A stretch of 64,000 bases of DNA. Source: Dioscorea cayenensis subsp. rotundata. Taxonomy: Eukaryota > Streptophyta > Magnoliopsida > Dioscoreales > Dioscoreaceae. The notes under the pieces are model-generated. The model had not been told where the DNA came from. It saw only the letters and a list, made by a program, of their open reading frames with translations, and ran no database searches. Shown in pieces: positions 41,006 through 53,900 of this stretch; within the stretch, counting starts at the first letter, position 1; the number at the start of each line of letters is the position of its first letter. The stretch is from contig NC_052479.1 in assembly GCF_009730915.1 (NCBI RefSeq), positions 15,836,027 to 15,900,026 of the forward strand, in the 5' to 3' direction. The translations under genes and the position numbers were made by a program.

Positions 41006-44000
41006 TAGGGGGGGGGCGTTCGGTCGCCTATGATAGACATACCAATTGGTCAAAAAAGGTTTGTGTGGCAGCTGTTGAACGACTACTCTACACAGGTGTA
41101 GGCTTACAGGGCTAGGGCTCATAAACCCTTTCTTTCATCAAGAGGGCCCTGGTCGGTCACCTTTTTTGCCCGGGATCGAGAAGTGGAAGTCATAAAAAAG
41201 AAGTGGAAGTCAAGGAAAGGTAGCTTTTTTGGCCCGGGATCGAGAAGTGGAAGTCAAGGAAAGGTAGCTTGTCAAGCTGGCCTATATCTTCAATATTATA
41301 GCTATCTTTTAACCGGCTGTTCTTCTTTGTCAACGCTACTAAGGACCGCTAGGTTCGCCTACTTGATGAATGAAAGAACATGAGAAAGGGTACTAAGAAA
41401 AGGAAAAGGCGACGAAAGCCCACTACAGTACAGTTGAAGTCAGCGGCTGAGTTAGCCTAGCCTCACCTACTAAAAAGAAAGAAATAGTAGGCGAGCGAGT
41501 TAGCAAAGACGCTTAGGCTTATAGATAAGAGAGCGTCGGTGCGTAGCCTTCATTTTACTATGCTACGCAAAGTCACTTAGCTCGACCTTAATTTTCTTTA
41601 GTAAAAGGGGGCACTACATAGAATAACCGCTGTTCGCATACTTTACTAAGGTATAACCTTTCGCTCCCGGGGGAAAAGCCGCTTCGCACCACTAATAGAC
41701 TAGTAATGATTAAATTTAAAAGGCGTTACTTTGTTTCGCAAGCCTTTGTCATTGTCAGTCAACTAAGTAGGTCGAACAGCCCCCTGTGAATCCGTAAATC
41801 TAAGGAACATGCCGCAAAATAATGGATGGTCCCCTATGCATTTCATTCTTTCTGGAATAGATCGAATGAAAGGACCTTATCTCCCATCATGGTGAACCTC
41901 TCCTTGTGATCGGGATGAGGTAGATGCCTCCCAGCCGGGGGGCGGATCGAATCGGAGTTTCCTTTGGTAGCCACCGACCTACATTTATCCTTAAACTTCC
42001 GTGCTTGGTGGAGAAGAAGCGAACAAAGGTACGCTTGCTTGCTGTCTTGTTCTCTACCGCAGACTGGGATCGCTCGCCAACTAGGCCCTCTAGATGAATG
42101 TTGGAGCAACATTCATTGTATGAGAACATATTACCAATTTTCAGGGACAAGGGGCAGAACGAACTCTCGATCTACTTACTGTAGCCAAGGACGGGCGTCA
42201 TCGTCTAGGCCTTCCTTGTTGCTCTGATCTCCCCTATGCCTAGGATGTTGACCGGGACAAGAGCTATAGTTAGTTGCTATTTCCATTTGGTTATTTTTTC
42301 TCATTGTTGATATCGGCAAGACCCAGCCAGATTATGATATCTGCTAGTTGGTAGTGACATGACTCTTAGTACCCGCAAAAAAAGGGACACTGGTGAAAAA
42401 TCAATCATTAGATTTAGTTTCATGCTCTCCCTAGCAGCAGGAAAGGAGTCTATCTATCTACCTAGCTTTGGTAGATTTCCCCCAACGCAATTCAAAAACG
42501 GAAATTCAAAGAATGCTTGAGGTTTATAAGTCCGATGACTCAGCAGCAGTGCGGAATTGACTTTATCATCCAGTGGATCTGATATATAGTTAGGGACAAT
42601 ACATACCAAAAGGTTCGAAGAAGGAAGATGCATTAGAGTATATAACTAAACCACTCTTCTGTTCAAGACCACGAAAGCAAAAAAAAAAAGGACTTTTAAG
42701 GATTGAAGTTAACAAACTAAAAAACAGATTCATGGATCACAGTGATTGGTACTCGTTTGGCGCATACCTACGCGACCCTTTTTTAGGTCAGCAAACACAT
42801 AGGCCGGCAAAGACATTCATCCCATGGGAATACATTAATGAACCCACATGGAAATTGAGGTTTGATGGTTCCTGCCTTTGGCCTGGAAAAGAATGGGTTT
42901 TCTTCTATTATATGAAGCTAATCTAATGAAGTGAGGGCTTAACCCCCGGTCTTGGTTTAGCGGTTCGGTCTAACCAACTTTCTGGAAAATTTCAGCTATA
43001 AAGAAGCCTTCCATTGTCAATTGTCTCCCTGAGACATGGTATCCCAATCTTATATATAAGATATCATATATTTGCTTAGATCCATAGTAAAGTTCTTCCT
43101 GCACTGACTGCCCTCCTCTTTCATCCCAGTTCATATTGATGGGGAATTAGATAGAAAAGCCAGTGAATGGAGCTTTATAAATAAATGGTAATTTTTGATG
43201 GAAATGAGAGGTCGCTCAACACAGAGTTCCTTCAAACAACCAACTCGGTCGCTTCCCTTAACTCTGTTTTTTTTTGTTATATGTTGACTCTCTCCTTCAT
43301 GTTCCCTAAAACACAGAAGACATCCATCCGGTGTGTCCTTTTCCCAGTAATTTGATGAGATATCAATTCCCTGTCTTCAAGTGATATAGAAACTTATTCC
43401 CTTGTTGACCTAAAACAAGCTGACCTCACACAAAGTGACATTCCTAAACTCATTGAAGAAGCCAAGTGGGAATCCCAGATCCACAGTTGAAGAAGCCAAG
43501 TGGGAATCCAGACATGTGGAGCCTCGTTGCTAACTACCTGGGACTAGTCCTTCGCCCGCCTACTAAACTCATTGAGCCCGTGATAGAGCTTTGCAACCAC
43601 GACGGCTACCAAAGAAAGATTCTCCCTTAAGGCTATCCTGAGTGGCAGACCCCATACTGAAGCAGGAACCCGCTGCTTAGGACCCGAGGATAGAACAATC
43701 CTTTGCAGCCAGTCAAAAAAACCTACCTTGATGAGTTCACAGTTGTTGCAACTCTGAGTGAAGTGCTTTAGAGGTAGAAATTTTTTTTGAAGTCAAAACA
43801 TTTTTTTGATATCTTTTTTACTTCCGCACTCCACCTCTCCGTCAAATCAATTTCGTTAGGGGAAAAAATTCTTTTTCCAAAATCAAAGAAAAATAAAAAT
43901 AGTTATGAAAAAGAACATAGAAAAAACTATGAAATTTCTTTCAATCATGAATCCCTTTGCTAAGTTCTACAATTCTCAACCGTAAGAGAAGTATAGGTAA

Positions 44001-45944
44001 GAGGTCCAGTAGCTTTAAAGAGTGGTTACTTCACATCGATCAAATTCATTTTTTCATTATTGGTTGATGAATGGAATTAAGCGTAAATTTGAAGCTGGCT
44101 AAACCCCTCAACATAATAGTGTATCAGAGTGCAAAAATAGGACCATCGTTGAAATGGCAAGGTTTATGTTAAAAGGTGCCAGGGCTTCAAAAGGCAGAAG
44201 CAGTCGCTACAGCTGTTTACCTTCTCAATATAAGAAAAATCAAAAAAGCGGTAAAGTAAATAAGAGGAAGATAAAATAAGTTATGGTTGAGCTTAAGTAA
44301 GAAGGGCCTAGGAGATGGCACATGACCCCACAAGCTACAGAAGCATCAGTTAGAGGACCACCAGCCCTCTATCTCTTAAGGCTTCTGGCTTAAAAAAAAA
44401 TAGGATCTAACTAACAGGGGGCCGCTGAAGGCTGAAGGAGGATCTTCCTCCCCCTCTTCTTCTCAAATGATTGTTTGAAATAAAGAAATCTTTCAATTTT
44501 TCAAGAAATCAAAACAAAGGTTTTGCAAGCTTTTTTAGTGCATGTGCCATCAGAGAAAAAAATGATGGCGAGGATTGTCCTCTGAAGGTAAAAAGAAAAT
44601 TGTTTTCAAAGAAAATGATCGCTGAAAGAGGTTTGAGAAAATGACCCCTGCAGTCGTTAAGGAAACTGAAGAAGTGAACCTTGGGCCCCGTGTTAAGTTC
44701 ATCTTCCTTTCCAAAAAAATTGGGCGCCAGGATCTGATTCCATTTTTGAAGGACTCCTGGAACCTTGTCTCGGATATAAGACCTACGAATCAAATTAGGT
44801 GTCAGTGGAAAGATAAATGGGTGACTCTTTATGTGGTATGTGAAAAAAAAGAAGCTGGGGCGGAGAGTGGAGGAAAGGAGATGGAATCAACTCGACCAAA
44901 ACATCTTTGTTTCGATGAGCACTCGACCCTTCCGCGTTGAAGGATATTAGACACTGGACAAGGCACATGAACTGCAATCAATCACTATCTGCTGAAATCA
45001 AACCTGAGAAAAGAAAGTCCTGCTATATCTACTATATTTTATCCAGGACCGGTTGCTTCTAATCCCGCTTCAGAGTCTATGTCGGTTGATGCGCCTGAAA
45101 CAGCTTTTGATTTAGCTTCTTTAACTGCGACTTTAGAGTCTGGTTATAGACCAAGCCCCTTCTCTTAGTAAGTTGCTAAAACCCCAGTGGTAACCATTCT
45201 CTATTCCTTGTCAGAATACAATGTCAGACCAGTAGGTGGGGAAGTTAGGGCCGGCAGGTACTATGTTGATTCTCATATCTTATGTCTAAAGCTGGCTCTT
45301 TCTAATGCTTGCCACTACTCCGAGATGATTCTGCTTCCGATTTGGTTGGTTTTCAGTCTACTGTGTGCTGTAGATAAAACAATGCATGTTCACCCGGGCA
45401 TTGAGTCAGGGCCCTATGCCTTATCTTTCTTAATGATGTTTCTATCCAAGTTGCTTGCTCTGGGTGTAGCTATCACGCTTAGGTTGGTTGGAAGCAGGAA
45501 TGCGGGAAGCGGTAAGGCAGCTAGTGGATGGAGTTTTGTCAGCTCGATAGAGTCTAGACGGATGCTCTGTGATGAATTCTTTTCCATAGGATGCGGTCGG
45601 GCTTCCAGCGATTAAGTGGTCGATCTATGTTGTGTGATATTGTCTGGTGACCATATGGCCCGGGGTCAAAAAGACATGTAGAGGTTGTCGTTTGAGGGCT
45701 TCAGCAATGCCTTTCTATTCAGCATGTCTTTCTTATCCTTTTATTTGTCAATCAATCTTGCTCTTATACTCGTATTTGTATCTGGAAAGTGAATCTATCT
45801 ATTCGACATAATATATAGGGGTGAGTGAAAGCGAGGGATGGGATTCAAAGTAAAAACAAGCAATGGACTTCTTCGTAGCTGGTCAAAGCACAAGGTAGCA
45901 AAGTTAAAGCAAGGGACAGATCAAAGTAAGAGATGGGGTATTTC
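41006..45944. other. nad1 intron 1 5' half, then spacer without a recognised gene
   Basis: The G-run and GCGTTCGGTCGCC at 41007-41030 fit the known start of the trans-spliced nad1 intron 1. Farther right are direct repeats: CCCGGGATCGAGAAGTGGAAGTCA at 41169-41192 and 41233-41256, and GAAGAAGCCAAGTGGGAATCC at about 43455 and 43491. Unassigned frames include 41964-42227, 44641-44940 and 45187-45615 (142 codons, with hydrophobic stretches). No tRNA was found. Confidence 0.45.
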
Positions 45945-46600
45945 GTTCTCGGTCAATCATTCCTAGTCAAAGCAAGGGGCAAGTGCAGTTGATAGACTAC
46001 CTTCTCCTGAGCCCTTTGCTTCATGATTAGGAAACGGATTTGTGAAAATCCCCATATTAGGGTTTTGAGGAGGAGGAGCTTGGGCCTGAGCATTCTGATC
46101 AAAGTGAAGTTATCCAGCCGATTCAATGACATCTTAAAGATTCCAACATGAGTTGGTCTTATGGCCATATGCTCGATGATAGGAGTAGAACTTGGACATA
46201 TTAACTTTGGTTAGATCCTGACGCCTTTGCTCAGGTAAAGTGATCTTGCCTCCGGCTAAGAGTCTGTCAAGGATTACTTTACAAGGAAGAGGGAAGACTT
46301 TGTTTTCTCAAAGAGGCTTACGGGCATTTGCAGCATCGTAGGCGAAGGGAATTTGAGCATTGAAGTCTTATCTTTGTCCTTACCCCTGGTTTTGGAAAGC
46401 TTGGTTAGCTTGAGGCAGGGGAGCCAGAGTGGATTGAGAAAAGAGGTTGGGAGACCTGGTCCAATGCAATCACAACCTGGATCATCCATCCAAATAGGAG
46501 GGCGATGAAGAATCATCTCAGAATCAAGCTGGATGATCATACACATAAGGTAAAGAAAATCTCTTCCATTCATGCACTGACATAAGTGGAGGGAAAGATC
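45945..46600 (-). pseudogene. Ty3/gypsy-type gag relic, minus strand
   Basis: Reading right to left, one frame gives LDRLLAGGKITLPEQRRQDL, KVNMSKFYSYHRAYGHKTNS, then CWNL. This is the plant gypsy gag pattern K-F-H-x5-GH-x-T-x2-CW-x-L with the first cysteine changed to serine. The order continues with N-P-x-M-G-x-F-type residues (QNPNMGIFTNPFPN). Frameshifts and stops separate the parts. It is related in kind to the relic at 1330-1745 but the two are not similar enough to be one recent copy. Confidence 0.6.
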
Positions 46601-46995
46601 AAGCCTAGAGGGTTCTTCTCCTTCTCGAGGAGCCCTTCCTGATCTGATTTAGGGCGGGACAGACAGTTGGGCAAAATAGGCATGCTTTCCCCTTGGCCAC
46701 ATCAGCGGCATCATGACTCAGCTTGCTCACCGAAGCGAGCATTCAACCACCCTTCACTAAAATAAATGCCAGTCAAAGAAAGAGTGCTGTTAGCAGCCTT
46801 GTGAGAATTAGGTGCGTGCATCGAGGAGATTAGCAGGATCTCAGTCCATAGCCCCACAAAAGAGGCTAGGCGGTGACAATTGAGAGGTTATCACTGAGCA
46901 TTCCGTCTCATGCGGGAATAGAGGTCAAATGGCAAGGCAAAAGACCATACGTCCGTGTGGAACCTCGCGGAATATAGCTGACATCCAAAATCTGA
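46601..46995. other. Spacer before the rrn26 fragment
   Basis: No gene is recognised. Confidence 0.4.
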
Positions 46996-47475
46996 TTGGG
47001 GAACGGGGCAACACCCATGAAGCTCCGCCGGAAAGGGAAGGCTTGCCAGCGTAATGGTATAAGCCTGCTTGACTGTGAGACCGACTGGTCGAACAGAGAC
47101 GAAAATCGACCATAGTGATTCGAGAGTCCCGTATGGAAGGGGTCTCGCTTAACAGATCAAAGGTATGCCGGGGATAACAGGCTGATGACTCCCAAGAGCT
47201 CTTATCGACGGAGTAGTTTGGCACCTCGATGTCGACTTATCACATCTCAGGGTTGAAGAAGGTCCCAAGGGTTCGGTTGTTCGCCGATGAAAGTGGTACG
47301 TGAGTTGGGTTTAGAAGGTCGTGAGACAGTTCAATTCCTATCTACCATTGGTGTGAAAGGGAGAACTGCGAGGAGCCAACCCTAGTACGAGAGGACTGGG
47401 TTGGGTCAACCTATGGTGTACCGGTTGTTATGCAAATAGCAACGCCGGACAGCTAAGTTGGTATGGAAGAACTGC
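46996..47475 (+). rRNA. rrn26: rrn26 3' portion (large-subunit rRNA domains V-VI), fragment
   Basis: The peptidyl-transferase segment GGGGATAACAGGCTGATGAC (about 47170-47189) and the sarcin-ricin loop AGTACGAGAGGACTG (47384-47398) are present in the normal order and spacing. The 3' strand ends at GGTATGGAAGAACTGCT (47475), after which the match to mitochondrial 26S rRNA stops. The left start is at GGGAACGGGGCAACACCC. Many differences from plant mitochondrial 26S rRNA as I recall it are C-to-T or G-to-A, for example AACAGATC for AACGGATC. The 5' four fifths of the gene are absent. It is a fragment, not a functional rRNA. Confidence 0.9.
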
Positions 47476-47948
47476 TCTATACAAGTTATCGTACGAGGTT
47501 TTTGAACAGAACTTTGATAGGCGAGAGGTGTGAAGTGAGTAGAACTTTGATCTACCACTGAATTTCACTTTCCAACAAAAAAATGAAAGAGAGTAGAACC
47601 GATTCCTGCAATTGCGGTCAGTCTCGCTACCTCTGAGCCGCCCCCTACTTCTCCGGGTCTCAAAGACTGAATAAGGCTGCCAACCTATAGCAGCAAGCGG
47701 GGTAGAGTCAAGTAAAGTACAACAACGTTGGGGTGGGGCGCTCGTCTACTTAGTTGCTTTGGCGCGCTACTCTTCCTTGCGTTTTTTTTTCCAGGCGGCC
47801 TCGAAGAGGGCGGCTTTGCTCATGCAGGAAGGGCGGGAGAGGGAGCTCCAACCTCCGCGCCTAGCCGCAACCTAAGCGCTGGTTCTATCCCGGCCAAGCA
47901 AAGCCGGGGAACCCCAGTGGGAAGAGGGAAAGAAAGATCAGGGGAAGA
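47476..47948. other. Spacer between rrn26 fragment and trnfM
   Basis: Contains a short repeated word GAACTTTGAT (about 47510 and 47544) and a 76-codon frame (47728-47955) with no recognised family. Confidence 0.45.
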
Positions 47949-48022
47949 AGCGGGGTAGAGGAATTGGTCGACTCATCAGGCTCATGACCTGAAGACTGCA
48001 GGTTCGAATCCTGTCCCCGCCT
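47949..48022 (+). tRNA. trnfM: trnfM-CAU, initiator methionine tRNA of mitochondrial type
   Basis: The 74-nt sequence AGCGGGGTAGAGGAATTGG.. to ..TCCTGTCCCCGCCT folds as a normal cloverleaf. The acceptor CGGGG pairs with CCCCG, the anticodon stem is TCAGG/CCTGA around CTCATGA, and the T stem is GCAGG/CCTGT with TTCGAAT. It matches the native plant mitochondrial initiator tRNA closely and no stem is broken. Confidence 0.93.
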
Positions 48023-51000
48023 AATCACGTCAGATACTTGATAGAGTCCTGCTCGTGAATCGGGGTTCTCAATAGAGGAGAGCCAGACGATAGATGGAAA
48101 GAGCTGCCATTGGATAACTAGAACTGGAATTGAACGAGCAAACTACGGCATCAAAGCAAGAATCGTCTTGAGCAAAAGGCGCTCAAGCCGTTGCTATTAT
48201 GCATCCGTTTTGAAGCTGGCCAGACCTCAAGTAGTGGTGGTCAATATCTAGGCCCTCTCTTCTGCGGAGTCATATACTTAATATTTCAGAATAACTTACC
48301 CATCTCGGAGAGACTCTGTCTCTACTCTAGGCTTACTCAACACCCTCCCTGTCTTATTTCAATGCTTTGAAACCATGAGCTGTGAATGGTAAGGAAGAGA
48401 GCTACTGTCGTCTGTTTTGTTCTCGTGCCTAAGAATGCTAAGCCCAGTTACAAGCAAGTCGAGGGAAGATAGTGATGAGTGTTACTAGTCAAATCGATAA
48501 GAGATACCCCTATTATGTTATTGACCAAGAAACCTTTATGATCTACTCTATTATCTACGACAAGCCTACATCAATCATCAGTTACCATAGCTACTATTCA
48601 AAATTATTGACCATTCGAAGAGCCCAACCCAAGCGTGAAGAAGCAGCAGTTCTTTGATCCCATTTTTCCCATGGGGCTGAAGAGATTCCCAAGTGAATGA
48701 TTAGATGAAATTCAACCAATTCTTTGCCTCATGAATGCTAGAATACCTCAACTAGAACTCATTGCAGTGCTAATCTATACTCCTATGGGGGGACAAAAAA
48801 GAAAATACCTCATTGTTTGCATGGAAGGGATCTCCACTTCTAAATAGTAGCCAAGGAGTAGGAGCTAGCAGTATAAGACTGACCCACGCAAGGTGGTGAA
48901 GTAGCAGCTGCTCCTTTTCATCACCCCTTGGGACCAAGAACAAGCTTGCTCAAAAGAAGCGTCCTTTCGAGGTAGGCTGAAGGTCTTCTTGATTTTCTTT
49001 TTCAACATTTACCAATTGTGGTAAGATAGATAATTATATCTCGCCTGGGATTCAAAGCTATTTTACCCTTTGACGATAAAGAGATGCTGCTCAGATCGAG
49101 GGACCAGAAGCTGCTTTGAAACCGGAGTTTACACGCACTCTCATCCAATCAAAGAATTGGCTCGAGGCGATCACTACTATCATAGACTACTGTTTCAGCT
49201 GACCCTGAAATGAATCCACCACCCTGGTAGAAAGGCATGCTATCAGGAAGATTCCCACCCAATAAGTAAGAACTGAATCCAGAAGACTTGCCCATCGACA
49301 GACATGCAGCAGCCAAAATCGATCAATAGCATAATAGAAAAATAAGTCAGGCTTTGTTACAGATAATCCTGTAAAGAAATAGAGCAAAAAATTATCCTGC
49401 TCTAAGAGCATGCCATGAAAGAGAGACCCGAAAAGAGACTGGGTCTATGTATACTTGCTGCGCATCGAAGAACATCATTTATTATGTAAAAAAGATTCAG
49501 TTACAGTAGATCCTGCCTACGAAATGAATGAATCCATTTATCATTGACATCTTTCTTTTCCCTCTGCCGATGATCTATCTCCTTCTCTTGTTGACCTTGG
49601 AACCCTATATGAGAAGTAGGTTGGCGGGCAGGTCCGTGCTGGACATGCGTAGGTCCATGATGATCTTTGATCACCGTCAAAGATAATAGGCTATTGGTGA
49701 CCGTGAACCTATGGAAGAAGTCCAACGGTAGAATCCATATGGAAAAGGTGGTCCTTCATCAGTAGTTCACGTAAAGAGCTCATCGTAGACCAATGGCTAG
49801 TTGTAGAAAGCGGTAAAAGCCACCACTCTCTTCTCTTTATCACACCATATTTTTGATGTGGTATGCGGCTAAACAAGTAGATCCTGGTGAGAACTGAAAT
49901 CCTGATGCAAACTGAGATCTTGGAGCTAAGGCCTAAAGACGATGGGGACGTATTTTTTTTTATTCAAATCCAAAGTTCTGAAGTCTCCGCTTTAGTTCAA
50001 AATCCCGAATCTTATTAAACTTAAAAAGAAGAAAAGGGGCATCTGCCCTGGTAAGCAGATATTCCGATGGCTGTATGGAATAAGGCTAGCGGTGTAGCGC
50101 ACATCATTTCTCAAAGAGAGTGAGGCTCATCAGGCGGCCAACCGTTGCGTCCTCGTCGCTGCCTTAGGTGGTTCAGCGAAAGACCTGCGGGCCCGGCTGG
50201 GTACGATGAAGATTTTCATACCAAAAAATGTCTAAGGCTGAACTCCTACTATATCTCTGCCATTGCTCTCTACTAAACTAAGGCTGATTCGAAGCTCTCC
50301 CGCTCCGAAGGTGAGGATTTCACTTTAGATTGATTCAGTTAGTTGTATATAAGGTTCCACCCTGAGCATTAAACTAAGGTTGACCCCTACTCTTCCAAGT
50401 TTCGCATCTTGACCCAATACCGAGGGATAGGCTAACCATTTCCTCCTCCGCTATGGTCGACGTCATTCATAGCTTGATCGGTTCGTTCGTAAGGATGAAC
50501 AAAAGCGTAATTAATAAGAGCTTGCATACTCCACGAAGATAACCCCCTTCTCAAAGGCGGGGAAGGACTGATGATTCGATTCCAAAGCAAGGGGAAGAGG
50601 GGCATTTGAAGTAGCCGAATCTTAAGCTCAAGCCGAAACAGGTTCCTAGGGAAGAAGCAACGGACTGAGCGACGAAGCGACGGGATTGAGCGCTTCTCCT
50701 AGCGCAGTTCAGGAGTTTTTCGTCGCTGGATTAAGACGACTTAGCTACTTGTCTGAAAAGCCAGAAGCCGAAGGCCAATGACACTAGCTAACCAACTGAG
50801 AGAGCTGCCCTAGATGAATTACTTGCTTCGGGAAAGGAGGAAAAAGCATCCTACCAATTCTCTTAAAGTAAGAAAGATGTCTTTAGTCTCCCTCTAGTCC
50901 AGGTAAGTAGTTCATTGGTAAGGCGCCTACCGATAATGATCCGAATGCCTTCTTCCGAAAATCCTTCTTTCTATCGAGAGAGCAATTTTGAGTGCTATAA

Positions 51001-52717
51001 TTCGTCTTTTGGTACGCCTATTGGTGATTTCCCTATGATTTTTCATCATAAGAATTCTATTTTTTTCTTATGGTAAGTGGTCTATCTGTCCACGACGATA
51101 GCTCTTCTTTCGGGTCGTCTACATTTACCAATAACAAACAGTAGGGCAGCTGCTTTGCCAACACCATCCGAAAGGTCCTTGGCTAGGCAACGTCTTTGGC
51201 TAGGGCTTGGTCGAGCAGGCAGCATTGGTCGTCTATTCAACCAAGGCTGGTAATGGCAAGAAAGGCATATCGGATACACTTGGCAATGAGAGGGACTTCC
51301 AAGCATGCCATTCATTAGATAAGGTATGTCTTGTCTTTTTTTGAAATTGCTATTAGCTGTACTGTATCAAGGAAGGAGAAGCCAGATGTAGATGTAGTAC
51401 TTTAGTTAATGAAGGAGATTTCCCACTAATGAAGGTTCCCACTGGGATCAATGACTGTAGTTGAGCTCTTTTATTCGGTTATCTCCCGCAGCTGGAAGGG
51501 AAATCTCAGGCTCCATCTCTTCCAATGTCCGCTACTATATCTATATAAATAATAAGTGAAGTATCCCGGTAAAGGATGAGCTCGAGAAAAAGAGAAAAAG
51601 AAAGTAGCGCAAACAACAGGGTTGATCTCTCTCTCCCCCTACAGCTAAGGTGATTCCGCCATCCAACGAACCTTGCGAACCACACCTTTCAATCATAACA
51701 TAAGGAAGGTGAGAAAAGACTTTCCTGGGTCCATTAGATCGTACGCTGGGAGCGGAAATTTTCTTAGATGACTCAGACAAGACCTACATTCGAAATGAAA
51801 TCTATCTATCTAAATAGAATCAGGAAAGACTCAATTCTTAAAGTGAGCTCGAAATAGCCTTAGCGGGACTTCGGGCAAACTGCAACTAGAAGAGAGGCGG
51901 GGCGAGCGACTAACAGGAGGAAGGCCTGAGTCCACAGCTTGCGAGACAGGTCTTGGTCTATCCAGTCAACCTATTATACGTCAATTTCCTTCCGAGGCGT
52001 TGATACCAAGTTGAAAGACAAAGACTTTCTTTTCCGCGAAGGGAATGTCAATTGGCTGCCGATTAAGGTAAGGTGCGGAGCAGATGAAGACCTTGAAGAA
52101 GACTTACCCGATAACGAACCTTGCGCCTTCAAACTTTTTTTTTTAATCTTCTAGATTAGGAGATGTGAATAAAAGAATCCATAGTCCCAGCTGGCCCCCG
52201 TCGATTTGGATACCTTTTCGGATAAGACAAGACTCTATAATCTTCCCTAGGAGAAAAAACCTCAAAAAATTCATATGATTGAATAGCCTGAGCCTAGACT
52301 AGCGAAGAAGGATACCAGACCTAGTACTAGAATACGATAAACAAACTGGCCTTTGACTGGGCGTCACGTTCCTCAATGGCCAACTAGGAGCACGGAAGCG
52401 ATTGAAGCATGCCCAGGCTAACACAATGGATCAATGCAGGGGAGACTAGCCGAGAAGGCTAAGCTAGCTATCAGCTGCCGTACCCCAGCGGAGTCTAGTC
52501 TTCTTATCGAGATGAGCATGAGTGGTCAATGAGATCATGGGCCCTAAGCCTGGGCCTATTGTTGTGTGTTCTGATCCTTTTAGTGAGAGCCTGTGACCAT
52601 CGCAGTGACCACAGTATGCTTAATTGACTGTCTCTAAAGAATCCTTGAAAAAAGGTTTTAAAGTTCAGTTAGATTACGGCGAGTCAGGGTACCTTGCTTT
52701 TGAACTCTTCCAAGAGA
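48023..52717. other. Spacer without a recognised gene
   Basis: About 4.7 kb of mitochondrial-type intergenic sequence. Unassigned frames include 48472-48657, 49187-49411 minus, 49501-49725 minus, 51082-51315 minus and 51939-52154; none shows a known motif. Confidence 0.45.
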
Positions 52718-53900
52718 TCAATGAATCAAACCCCCATCCTTCATGTAGAATTCTCTAAGTAAGAGGGATACCTCATTGATATTCATCGTGGATAGATATT
52801 CAGGCATTAAATGCCCACATGAGACTAATCTATTTTGATTTTCTATGACATACTGTAAAAACTCACTATTGATTTGAAAGGGCTGATGCTGGAGCTTGTT
52901 CATAACACTACAAAGTGCCTTGTAGTCTCCTCCTTTGCCAATATTAATATGAAAATTCTTCATGTTTTCACTACTTAAGAGTCGGTAACGATATAATATT
53001 TCACCTGTGGGTCCACTTAAGTACCACCCTGAGAGATCCGAAAGAGTTCTAGGATTTACCCCCTCTGGATATGCACTTGTCCAATCTAGAGGTCTGCTTA
53101 CCATTGGTAAATTGAGCTTTACCGGCAGTAATGAAATATCAAAGTTGCAAACAGCATAGATATAGTAGGAAGATAACATTTTTCCCCTTTCTTAATGCTC
53201 ACAGCTTTCCCAAGACAAACTACTAATATATTGGATCAATTTTCTGGACTCCATGAATTATACTAAAGCGGCTTCGAATGGGTAAAGCTTAGCTAATTTG
53301 GTTTTTTTTCGCTGATTCTCCCGGCTTTCAGAGATGAAAAATCTAGTTTACACCTTCTGCATTTAAATAATTTTGCTTGTAAGCGAACAATTTTCTCTAA
53401 GTGTTCAACCAAAGTAGCAACAAGAACCATAACCTGGGAATCATTGGGGTTAAAAACAATTGCTAGAAGTTGAACTATTAGTGCCTCAAGCCTATATTGA
53501 CCAAACTCAGAAAACAATTCCATATCATCAGCTTCAAGCCCCCATTTCCTAAGATAGTCCCTAGCACATTCTAGTTCTTTCCCAATTAAAAGTTTGATAA
53601 TGTTTTTAGTACTACTATAGATCAATTCCTCATCAAAGTTCATAGTTTTATCCTCAATAGTAATTTGGAGATCACGTAATTTGTCTTCAGTTAATTTACC
53701 TTTTTTGCTTTCTAAAAGGGAAAACACTTCTTTTTTATACAAGGCAGAATTAGATGCTTTATAGTTTGTTCAACTTTGTGGTTCTTTTTTGCTCAAATAA
53801 TATTGGTAAAACTCCTCACAAAACCTTATTAATTTGTTTTTATCTTCATCTTTTAATGGAAAATCACTCAATGAGTTGGTGACCCCAAGTATTGTTGGAT
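52718..53900 (-). pseudogene. Phage-type RNA polymerase relic of mitochondrial linear-plasmid type
   Basis: The polymerase family transcribes linear mitochondrial plasmids and is related to T7 RNA polymerase. The left ORF (52718-53179) reads ISLLPVKLNLPMVSRPLDW, then PRTLSDLSGWYLSG. The LPM-V-x-P-x-DW and LSDLSGGYL-like segments are characteristic of single-subunit RNA polymerases of this group. The right ORF (53293-53742) is the upstream N-terminal helical part (ELECARDYLRKWGLEADDME). More N-terminal codons (KDEDKNKLIRFCEEFYQYYL) lie at about 53770-53880 behind a TGA. A frameshift lies between 53180 and 53290, and the catalytic palm and fingers are absent. It is a dead plasmid integrant. Confidence 0.75.

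Noticed and set aside
42732..42926. Frame with WKLRFDGSC, reminiscent of a gypsy RNase H start
   Set aside because: Only about ten residues match the pattern and nothing follows; too weak to call.
45187..45615. 142-codon ORF with hydrophobic stretches
   Set aside because: Does not match any respiratory, ribosomal or transport protein I know; left as unassigned spacer content.
46925..47224. 99-codon minus-strand ORF
   Set aside because: Antisense to the rrn26 fragment.
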